From Oscillospiraceae bacterium (GTDB lineage Bacteria; Bacillota; Clostridia; Oscillospirales; Ruminococcaceae), in assembly GCA_900768735.1 (NCBI GenBank), contig CAAGDZ010000263.1, forward strand, positions 1-10,236: a stretch of DNA of 10,236 nucleotides, written 5' to 3'. Made by a program: the position numbers and the translations under genes. The notes below the pieces were generated by a model that did not search any database, was not told where the DNA came from, and saw only the letters and a list, made by a program, of their open reading frames with translations. Every line of letters begins with the position of its first letter. The stretch's first letter is position 1. Shown piece after piece: positions 1 to 5,623 of this stretch.

Positions 1-456
1 ATTCTGCTGTCCGACGGCTTTTACAGCAATATCAGCTGCGAAGCTACCCCCTACAGCAAAGAGGATTGGCTGCGGATTTCGCTTGAAATACGCAAATATC
101 ATGAGCTTACTCATTTTGTCTGCCGTAATTTGTTCCCCGAAAATGTCGTGCCGATATGGGACGAGCTTCTTGCGGATTTTTACGGGCTTATGTGCGCTGT
201 AGAAAGCTATGACAAGGCTCTTGCGCTGAGCTTTCTCGGTATCCGTGACGGAAAATACACCTGCGGGCGGCTGGAGCAATACGCAAACGGTCAGATAAGC
301 GAGTCGCTTGTGGACGGGATAGTTAAGCTGGCTGGGGTTCTGGAGGAGGTTGCACCCGAAAATTTCAGCAGGAAAGAGGATAATTTCAAAACGGTAATTT
401 CTTTGCAAAAGGAATCGGCGGAGCTTCTGAAAAGGTTCCCCTCGGTCAAAGAATAA
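1..456 (+). CDS. Partial protein (C-terminal 151 aa) with HELTH zinc-protease-like motif
   Basis: The frame is open from base 1 to the TAA at 454-456, so the gene begins upstream. An internal TTG at 130 could be mistaken for a start, but the coding pattern continues without a break before it and no Shine-Dalgarno precedes it. In the visible fragment, residues 34-38 are HELTH, matching the HExxH zinc-binding signature of metallopeptidases. About 16 residues later comes WDELLADFYGL (residues 53-63), where D54, E55 or D59 could supply a further ligand, as in gluzincin or ImmA-like arrangements. The rest is acidic and helical (LEEVAPENFSRKEDN), ending in KRFPSVKE. There is no signal peptide or membrane segment in the part seen. 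I do not recognise the family by name. A zinc-dependent hydrolase is a motif-based guess; the open frame itself is solid. Confidence 0.75.
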   Translation: MLLSDGFYSNISCEATPYSKEDWLRISLEIRKYHELTHFVCRNLFPENVVPIWDELLADFYGLMCAVESYDKALALSFLGIRDGKYTCGRLEQYANGQISESLVDGIVKLAGVLEEVAPENFSRKEDNFKTVISLQKESAELLKRFPSVKE

Positions 457-525
457 ATTCACACTTGTCGCTGAAATAGCTGATATTTGTGAATGCAAAA
501 ATGGTATTCATATAATAAAAATCAA

Positions 526-566
526 AAGGCTCTGATGTGCGTGATTTGTACATCAGAGCCTTAATT
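526..566 (+). terminator. Strong hairpin after the left-edge gene, probable terminator
   Basis: AAGGCTCTGATGT (526-538) is perfectly complementary to ACATCAGAGCCTT (550-562). A G-T and a C-G pair can lengthen the stem to 15 bp around the loop at 541-547. The right side is T-rich (TTAATTAGTTTTC, then CTTTTT) but not a clean run. The left side is A-rich, so the structure could also stop transcription arriving from the right. It lies 70 bp after the stop codon of the left-edge gene and before the next promoter, as expected of a transcription-unit boundary. Confidence 0.7.
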
Positions 567-604
567 AGTTTTCACTTTTTCTAAAAATGTTGAAAATCAC
601 ATTG

Positions 605-626
605 TTTTGTTGTCCTTTTGTTGTCC
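605..626 (+). repeat. Perfect tandem repeat of TTTTGTTGTCC, two copies
   Basis: The 11-mer TTTTGTTGTCC occurs at 605-615 and again at 616-626 with no mismatch, followed by TTTC. The period is close to one DNA helical turn, so both copies would face the same side of the helix. The repeat overlaps the -35 region of the candidate promoter and the spacer to its -10 box. It could be a two-site operator or a simple slippage product. Confidence 0.7.
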
Positions 627-641
627 TTTCTGCTATATAAT
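610..641 (+). promoter_or_regulatory. Candidate sigma-A promoter upstream of the pts operon
   Basis: TTGTCC at 610-615 lies 18 bp from an extended -10 (TGC at 631-633, then TATATA at 634-639). An overlapping TATAAT at 636-641 would be a second choice. It is the best promoter I see between the hairpin at 526-562 and ptsG. If it serves ptsG, the leader would be about 410 nt. It may instead have served the decayed ORFs that follow it. Confidence 0.5.
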
Positions 642-695
642 AAAAATGTAATTTGGAAATTCAATATTCGGTCGGTAATTTTCTTAGTAAAAGAA

Positions 696-941
696 GTGAA
701 ATCAAAACGCAAAGCAGGCCGACATACTTACTGCTGATGAGCTTAAAGCATTAGCAGAGGTAACGTTGTTTTTCGAGAAAGAAACGGTACATATTATTTA
801 AACAATCGGTAACAATGATGTAAACGGTAAAATCCGCAGCGAGCCGCTCAAAAATATTATTCAATTTACAGGAGTTCTAAAATGAATTAAGCGTGATACG
901 AGATAGCTTACCCTGTCAGTAACAAAATGCAAAGGAATAAA
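696..941 (+). pseudogene. Possible decayed pair of small coupled ORFs in the ptsG leader
   Basis: The plus-strand frame from 700 to the TGA at 883-885 reads like protein (for example DILTADELKALAEVTLFFEK and GKIRSEPLKNIIQFTG) and is broken only by a TAA at 799-801. No good start exists in that frame. A GTG at 696 in another frame gives VKSKRKAG and could have been the start before a frameshift near 712. The terminal TGA overlaps an ATG at 882 in the classic ATGA coupling arrangement, with AGGAG at 870-874 correctly spaced before it. That second frame has early stops at 888 and 894, then reads YEIAYPVSNKMQRNK to a TGA at 942. Two degraded, formerly coupled genes would explain this. The family is not recognised, and the region could be chance. 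Confidence 0.3.
819..832 (+). promoter_or_regulatory. cre-like site (CcpA operator candidate)
   Basis: TGTAAACGGTAAAA matches the catabolite responsive element consensus TGWAANCGNTNWCA at every fixed position except the penultimate C. It lies upstream of a glucose-type PTS operon but about 180 bp downstream of the candidate promoter, so it could act only as a roadblock or from a promoter not recognised here. A one-mismatch hit can arise by chance in a window of this size. Confidence 0.25.
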
Positions 942-989
942 TGATAATTTTTTCAGTTCTTGGAAAGAATATTGTAAGATAGATTTTTT

Positions 990-1022
990 GTCGGAAAGGT
1001 AAACGTACCGTAACGAACCGAC
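990..1022 (+). promoter_or_regulatory. Small structured element in the ptsG leader
   Basis: GTCGG (990-994) pairs with CCGAC (1018-1022), enclosing a second small hairpin GGTA-AACG-TACC (998-1009). A run of six T (984-989) comes directly before it. The element ends about 20 nt ahead of the ptsG Shine-Dalgarno, so it could influence translation or readthrough. I cannot match it to the antiterminator target (RAT) of GlcT-regulated ptsG genes or to a known riboswitch. The rest of the leader from 886 to 989 shows only a 5-bp inverted repeat, TTCTT-GGA-AAGAA, at 957-969. Confidence 0.25.
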
Positions 1023-1056
1023 CGATAAATTAACAGCATATAAAGGGGTTTTGACT

Positions 1057-3186
1057 ATGAAAGATAAGGTTTTTGGCGTATTACAGCGCGTGGGCCGTTC
1101 GTTTATGCTTCCTATCGCACTGCTTCCCATAGCGGGACTCTTGCTCGGAATAGGAAGTTCCTTTACAAATCCGACAACCATTGAAGCATATCATCTTGGT
1201 AATGTAATATACGAAGGCGGTATGCTGTATACCATTCTTCATATTATGAGCAAAACCGGACAGGTCATATTCGACAATCTTGCCCTGCTGTTTGCAATGG
1301 GTGTAGCCATCGGTATGGCTAAAAAGGAAAAAGAGGTTGCGGCTCTTTCGAGTGCGATTGCCTTTCTCGTAATGAATATGACAATAAGCACTCTTATTGA
1401 GGCAAACGGAGGAGTATCCGCAATGGCTGCCAATTCGACGGCCTCTGTACTCGGAATAACCACACTCCAGATGGGGGTATTCGGCGGTATTATAGTGGGT
1501 CTCGGCGTAGCGGCACTGCATAATAGATTTTATAAAATCCAGCTGCCGCAGGTGCTTTCGTTCTTCGGCGGAACAAGGTTTGTACCTATTATATCGACAG
1601 TTGTTTATTTCATTGTGGGCGTAATAATGTTCTATCTCTGGCCGCTGGTTCAGCTTGGAATTACTCAGCTCGGTACGCTTGTGCTGAACTCGGGATATGC
1701 GGGAACATGGATATACGGACTTCTTGAGCGTGCGCTGATACCGTTCGGTCTGCACCATGTTTTCTATATGCCGTTCTGGCAGACGGAGCTGGGCGGCTCG
1801 ATGCTTATTAACGGCGAGATAATTTCGGGCGCACAGAATATCTTCTTCGCACAGCTTGCTTCAGGCTCGGCGGAAGCATTTTCCGTATCGGCTACGAGAT
1901 TTATGAGCGGAAAGTTCGTGTTTATGATTTTCGGACTTCCCGCCGCCGCTTTTGCAATGTACAGGTCGGCGCGTCCCAAAAAGAAAAAGGTGGTCGGAAG
2001 TCTGCTTTTGTCGGCGGCTCTCACCTCAATGATAACAGGCATCACCGAGCCGCTTGAATTTACATTCCTGTTCGTGGCGCCCGTGATGTACGGCGTACAC
2101 TGTGTTCTGGCGGGTCTCGCATATATGATTATGCACATTCTGAATGTCGGGGTCGGAACGACCTTTTCCGGCGGCGTAATAGACCTCACGCTGTTCGGCA
2201 TTCTGCAGGGAAATGAGAAAACCAACTGGATATGGATAGTGGTTGTCGGACTTGTTTACGCTGTGGTTTACTACTTCGTATTCTACTTTATGATAACCAA
2301 GCTTAACCTTAAGACGCCCGGCAGAGAGCCGGACAACGCCGAAACAAAGCTTTACCGGAGAAGCGACTTTGAGCAGGCAAAGAAGGAGGGCGCTGCGGGC
2401 AGCGATGATACAGTAAGCGCACTCATTCTGAGGGGACTTGGCGGAAAGGATAATCTCTCAGATGTGGATTGCTGTGCTACCCGTCTGCGCGTTACGGTCA
2501 AGGACACGAGCCTTGTCACCGAAAGCCTGCTGAAGGAAAGCGGAGCGTCGGGAGTTATCTGCAAAGGAAACGGCATTCAGATAGTTTACGGACCGCGGGT
2601 TTCGGTAATTAAATCGAACCTTGAGGACTTTATGGCTTCTTCCGCGGCAGATAATATTGACAGTCTCCTCGGCGGCTCTGAGCCTGTCAGCGAAGAACCT
2701 GCGGTGCAGCAGGACAAGTCAGAGCCTGAGAAAAAGGAAATCGTGCTGTATTCTCATCTGAACGGTACTGTTGTCCCCCTCGAAAATGTTGCCGATGATG
2801 TCTTTTCACAGAAAATTCTCGGTGACGGAATTGCGGTCGAGCCGAGCAACGGCAGGCTATATTCGCCCTGCGACGGTAAAGTTGACAGCGTTTTTGACAC
2901 TAAGCACGCAATCAATATTGTGTCGGAGGACGGCGCGGAAATACTGCTCCATATAGGAATCGACACGGTAAAGCTTGACGGAAAGTATTTTGAAGCTCAT
3001 GTTTCGGACGGTCAGATGGTTAAGAAGGGCGACCTGCTTATTACCTTTGATACGGAAAAAATAAGGGAGGCGGGCTATAAGCTCACTACTCCCATGATAA
3101 TCTGCAACACTGATGATTATTCTGCGTTTGAGGCGCTTGCAGAGGGCAAAACGGCGGCGGGAGACAAGCTGCTGAAAATAAGCTGA
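1057..3186 (+). CDS. ptsG: PTS glucose-type transporter, EIICBA
   Basis: A membrane permease that imports and phosphorylates a hexose, most likely glucose, taking phosphate from HPr. ATG 1057 (709 aa) is chosen because AAAGGGG at 1042-1048 is 8 nt upstream; a TTG at 1051 is too close to it. The EIIC domain (about residues 1-420) has many hydrophobic helices, GLHH at 231-234 and the sugar-site motif GITEPLEF at 328-335. EIIB follows with DCCATRLR; C473 aligns with the phosphocysteine, and C472 replaces the usual alanine. An acidic linker (about 530-562) leads to EIIA, with H617 and phospho-accepting H632 (LLHIGID) in the 15-residue spacing typical of Crr-type domains. Domain order and length match Bacillus PtsG. 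N-acetylglucosamine (NagE type) is the main alternative substrate. It is first in an operon with ptsH and ptsI. Confidence 0.93.
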   Translation: MKDKVFGVLQRVGRSFMLPIALLPIAGLLLGIGSSFTNPTTIEAYHLGNVIYEGGMLYTILHIMSKTGQVIFDNLALLFAMGVAIGMAKKEKEVAALSSAIAFLVMNMTISTLIEANGGVSAMAANSTASVLGITTLQMGVFGGIIVGLGVAALHNRFYKIQLPQVLSFFGGTRFVPIISTVVYFIVGVIMFYLWPLVQLGITQLGTLVLNSGYAGTWIYGLLERALIPFGLHHVFYMPFWQTELGGSMLINGEIISGAQNIFFAQLASGSAEAFSVSATRFMSGKFVFMIFGLPAAAFAMYRSARPKKKKVVGSLLLSAALTSMITGITEPLEFTFLFVAPVMYGVHCVLAGLAYMIMHILNVGVGTTFSGGVIDLTLFGILQGNEKTNWIWIVVVGLVYAVVYYFVFYFMITKLNLKTPGREPDNAETKLYRRSDFEQAKKEGAAGSDDTVSALILRGLGGKDNLSDVDCCATRLRVTVKDTSLVTESLLKESGASGVICKGNGIQIVYGPRVSVIKSNLEDFMASSAADNIDSLLGGSEPVSEEPAVQQDKSEPEKKEIVLYSHLNGTVVPLENVADDVFSQKILGDGIAVEPSNGRLYSPCDGKVDSVFDTKHAINIVSEDGAEILLHIGIDTVKLDGKYFEAHVSDGQMVKKGDLLITFDTEKIREAGYKLTTPMIICNTDDYSAFEALAEGKTAAGDKLLKIS

Positions 3187-3189
3187 ATT

Positions 3190-3209
3190 CTGTCCGCTTC
3201 ACCGGACAG
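3190..3209 (+). other. Intercistronic hairpin between ptsG and ptsH
   Basis: CTGTCCG (3190-3196) and CGGACAG (3203-3209) form a perfect 7-bp stem with a 6-nt loop, directly after the ptsG stop. TTAAAAAC follows rather than a T-run, so it is not a normal intrinsic terminator. Such hairpins between pts genes may protect or process the mRNA and allow HPr and EI to be made at different levels from the permease; that role is inferred. No separate ptsH promoter is evident in the short gap. Confidence 0.5.
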
Positions 3210-3243
3210 TTAAAAACAAACACTTTTAAAGGAAGTATTTCAA

Positions 3244-3501
3244 ATGAAAACATTTACCTACACCATTAAGGACGAAATCGGAATCCACGCAAGACCCGCG
3301 GGGCTTCTTGCTAAAAAGGCGAAGGAGTTTGAGAGCGTAATAACGATTGACAAGGACGGGAAAAGCGCCGCTGCAACAAAGCTTATGGCGCTTATGGGGC
3401 TTGGCGTAAAGTGCGGAGAAACCGTTACCGTAACTGTAGAGGGTGCTGATGAGGAAAGAGCAGCAGCCGAGATGGAAAAATTCTTCTCGGAAAACCTCTG
3501 A
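3244..3501 (+). CDS. ptsH: Phosphocarrier protein HPr
   Basis: A small cytoplasmic carrier that takes phosphate from Enzyme I on His15 and passes it to EIIA domains. The 85-aa length is standard. GIHARPAG at residues 13-20 is the HPr active-site signature, with H15 and R17 in their canonical positions. The start is supported by AAAGGAAG (3228-3235), 8 nt upstream. Oddity: aligning DGKSAAATKLMALMGLG (38-54) with the Bacillus segment NGKTVNLKSIMGVMSLG puts Lys46 where HPr kinase normally phosphorylates Ser46; Thr45 is the only adjacent hydroxyl residue. This protein therefore looks fit for sugar transport but not for standard HPr(Ser-P)/CcpA catabolite repression. It lies between ptsG and ptsI, 24 bp ahead of the latter. 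Confidence 0.95.
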   Translation: MKTFTYTIKDEIGIHARPAGLLAKKAKEFESVITIDKDGKSAAATKLMALMGLGVKCGETVTVTVEGADEERAAAEMEKFFSENL

Positions 3502-3525
3502 TAACAGGAAAGGAACTGTATTAGT

Positions 3526-5160
3526 ATGACAAGATATGTCGGCAAGGGCGTTTACGGTGCGGTTGCGATAGGAAAAATATCTATATTCCGCAAAAGCGAC
3601 GCCGCAGTACAGCGTATTCACGTTGAAGATACCAAGGCTGAGACAGCAAGGCTTGAGACGGCAAAGTCCGCCGCCTATGAACAGCTCGGCGAGATATACG
3701 AAAAGGCACTTAAAGAAGTGGGCGAAACCAACGCGGCAATCTTTGAAATTCATCGGATGATGCTCCAGGATGAGGACTATAATGAGTCTATCTTAAGTAT
3801 TATTGAAAATCAGCAGGTAAACGCGGAATACGCCGTTGCGGTCACTGCGGATAACTTCTCGGATATGTTTGCGGCGATGGATGACGCATATATGCAGGCG
3901 CGTGCCGCAGATGTAAGGGATATTTCAAACCGCATTATTGCAAATCTTAACGGCACAGGCTCAGCTACACAGAATTTCGGGGATAAAATGATAATCTGTG
4001 CCGACGACCTTGCACCGAGCGAAACAGTAGCCTTGGATAAGGACAAGGTGCTTGCCTTTGTAACCGCTCACGGCTCTTCAAATTCGCATACCGCCATACT
4101 TGCAGGAAACATGAATATCCCAGCCGTAATCGGCGTCGGCGACGCTTTTCTCACGGAGGTAAACGATGGTGACGAGGCTATAGTTGACGGCTTTACCGGA
4201 GAAATATTCATCTCTCCGGACGAAAAAACGAGAGAGCGCCTGCTGAAAAAGCAGGCGGACGACCTTAATAAGAAGCGGCTTTTGCAGGAGCTTAAGGGCA
4301 AGGAAAACATAACCCTTGACGGTACGAGAATAAATATTTACACAAACATCGGGAGCATAGACAACATAGGCGCGGTTCTGCTCAATGATGCAGATGGCGT
4401 AGGTCTGTTCAGAAGCGAGTTTCTGTATCTTGAAAACAACGATTTTCCCACTGAGGAGCAGCAGTTTTCCGCGTACAAACGCGTACTCGAAAGTCTGGCA
4501 GGAAAGAAAGTAATTATCCGCACCCTTGATATAGGCGCTGATAAGCAGGCGGATTATTTCAAGCTTAAAAAAGAGGAAAACCCCGCGCTGGGCTTACGCG
4601 CAATACGCATCTGCCTTACCCGACCGGAGATATTCAGAACGCAGCTGCGCGCACTGTTCAGAGCCTCGGTATTCGGCAATCTCGGCATAATGTTCCCGAT
4701 GATTACAAGCGTTTGCGAGGTGAAAAAAGCGCTTGAAATGTGCGAGCAGGTAAAGGCTGAGCTTAAAAGCGACGGAATTGAGTATTCTGACAAAATCGAA
4801 ATCGGCATTATGATAGAGACCCCCGCGGCGGCGCTGATAAGCGACAGGCTTGCGCCGATGGTGGACTTTTTCAGCGTGGGCACAAACGACCTCACGCAGT
4901 ATACACTTGCATGCGACAGGCAGAACCCCGATATCGAGCAGTTCTGCGATACCCACCACGAGGCCATTTTACGCCTTATCGAGATGAGCGCGCAGAATGC
5001 TCACAAGCACGGTGCATGGATAGGTATCTGCGGCGAGCTTGCCGCTGACACCACGCTCACCGAAACCTTTCTGCGGATGGGGATTGACGAGCTTTCCGTT
5101 TCACCGTCGTTTGTCCTGCCTTTGAGAGACACGGTAAGAAAGATAAATCTTTCAGAATAG
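3526..5160 (+). CDS. ptsI: PTS Enzyme I (PEP-protein phosphotransferase)
   Basis: The cytoplasmic enzyme that starts the phosphotransferase relay by moving phosphate from phosphoenolpyruvate to HPr. At 544 aa it is close to the usual length of about 570. The N-terminal HPr-binding and swivel domains carry NSHTAILAG, with phosphohistidine H188. The C-terminal PEP-binding barrel has GVGLFRSEFLY (R296), IRTLDIGADK (R332), NPALGLRAIR (352-361), IMIETPAA (428-435), FFSVGTNDLTQY and CGELAAD with catalytic C502. These positions match the E. coli enzyme almost number for number. The ATG follows a purine-rich AGGAAAGGA about 10 nt upstream. Last gene of ptsGHI. I see no convincing intrinsic terminator after it, so transcription may run on into the following gap. 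Confidence 0.95.
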   Translation: MTRYVGKGVYGAVAIGKISIFRKSDAAVQRIHVEDTKAETARLETAKSAAYEQLGEIYEKALKEVGETNAAIFEIHRMMLQDEDYNESILSIIENQQVNAEYAVAVTADNFSDMFAAMDDAYMQARAADVRDISNRIIANLNGTGSATQNFGDKMIICADDLAPSETVALDKDKVLAFVTAHGSSNSHTAILAGNMNIPAVIGVGDAFLTEVNDGDEAIVDGFTGEIFISPDEKTRERLLKKQADDLNKKRLLQELKGKENITLDGTRINIYTNIGSIDNIGAVLLNDADGVGLFRSEFLYLENNDFPTEEQQFSAYKRVLESLAGKKVIIRTLDIGADKQADYFKLKKEENPALGLRAIRICLTRPEIFRTQLRALFRASVFGNLGIMFPMITSVCEVKKALEMCEQVKAELKSDGIEYSDKIEIGIMIETPAAALISDRLAPMVDFFSVGTNDLTQYTLACDRQNPDIEQFCDTHHEAILRLIEMSAQNAHKHGAWIGICGELAADTTLTETFLRMGIDELSVSPSFVLPLRDTVRKINLSE

Positions 5161-5210
5161 ATAATCCAGCTATGCAAGCAATCCATTTCAGATACGATGG
5201 TCTATCCGCG

Positions 5211-5432
5211 TCACGCCCTATCGGGCAACACCTTTTCGTACATCAGCTTTACAAATTCACAGCTTGTATATGCCGCAAATTTCTGATAATTGTCGTTTTT
5301 TCTTTGGTCTGCAAAATCGCATATACTTTTAGCAATTATAGCATATGGACGGGGCGAGGTTGCGTGCTTGGCAGCGTACGCAACCCCGTAGCCTTACATT
5401 TCCAGTCCTTTGGTCAGTCTGAACTGCCGTGT
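5211..5432 (-). pseudogene. 3' remnant of a nucleoside phosphorylase / MTA-SAH nucleosidase-like gene
   Basis: Read on the minus strand, the frame ending at TGA (5211-5213) gives 60 clearly protein-like residues after a TAA at 5394-5396. They include GYGVAYAAKHATSPRPYA, SICDFADQRKNDNYQKFA and AYTSCEFVKLMYE. This resembles the C-terminus of the phosphorylase superfamily (PNP_UDP_1), where an acidic SxxDFAD-type segment and a DMEG/EMEG motif form the nucleoside site. Just before GYGVAYA the frame reads KGLEM then TAA, as expected if GAA in 'EMEGYG' mutated to TAA. Upstream it is lost in AT-rich repeats near 5440, so the N-terminal two thirds are missing. Stand-alone enzymes cleave the nucleoside N-glycosidic bond; some relatives are effector domains in anti-phage systems. 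Family assignment is from memory of motifs. Confidence 0.65.
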
Positions 5433-5441
5433 GATTTGATG

Positions 5442-5466
5442 ATATGATATAATATGATATAATATA
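5442..5466 (+). repeat. Tandem ATATGATATA repeat carrying two TATAAT boxes
   Basis: ATATGATATA is repeated at 5442-5451 and 5452-5461 and then begins again (ATATA, 5462-5466). Each junction creates TATAAT (5448-5453 and 5458-5463). TTGATG at 5436-5441 is 16 bp from the second box, so a promoter toward the lipoprotein gene is possible. It also marks the point where the nucleosidase remnant loses similarity, so it may be a deletion or slippage scar. Confidence 0.5.
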
Positions 5467-5527
5467 CGAGAGTAACCTAAAAATATGCAAAACTGTACTT
5501 TTGGGCAGTGCAAAAATTCAGCTTTTA

Positions 5528-5579
5528 TGCTAAAATATAATTGTAAAATACCTGTTTCTGTGACGGGTAAAGCTATAAT
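5528..5579 (+). promoter_or_regulatory. Promoter-like boxes ahead of the lipoprotein gene
   Basis: TGCTAAAAT at 5528-5536 is an extended -10 without a good -35. A perfect TATAAT at 5574-5579, with a weak CTGTTT 16 bp upstream (5552-5557), lies 44 bp before the ATG at 5624. The second would give a short leader of about 40 nt that keeps the ribosome site TTGGAGAA. I cannot tell which is used. Confidence 0.35.
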
Positions 5580-5623
5580 GTCTGTACATCACAAAAGACA
5601 CCGTATATGATTGGAGAAATATC

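Larger units (their letters stand above)
5161..5623. other. 463-bp gap between ptsI and the lipoprotein gene
   Basis: This stretch has no intact gene on either strand. It holds the decayed nucleosidase remnant (5211-5432), a 10-bp tandem repeat (5442-5466) and promoter-like boxes (5436-5463, 5528-5536, 5574-5579). The plus-strand open frame over 5172-5447 has cysteine-rich, low-complexity composition and is explained as the antisense of the remnant. Bases 5467-5520 show nothing recognisable beyond a 4-bp ACTG/CAGT inverted repeat near 5492-5509. Confidence 0.7.

Noticed and set aside
457..494. Inverted repeat ATTCACA/TGTGAAT after the left-edge gene
   Set aside because: Seven pairs around a 24-nt loop with no T-run is weak; the 526-562 hairpin is a far better terminator.
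1081..1758. Long minus-strand open frame across ptsG
   Set aside because: It is the shadow of the well-supported ptsG frame; its product lacks any recognisable domain and is rich in Arg, His, Cys and Tyr.
5358..5385. Hairpin GGTTGCGT/ACGCAACC as a ptsI terminator
   Set aside because: The stem is perfect over 8 bp but no T-run follows and it lies inside the remnant's coding segment (YGVAYAAKHA), so it is probably a by-product of codon content.
5172..5447. Plus-strand open frame of 91 codons after ptsI
   Set aside because: No Shine-Dalgarno, odd composition, and it runs antisense to the clearly protein-like minus-strand nucleosidase remnant.
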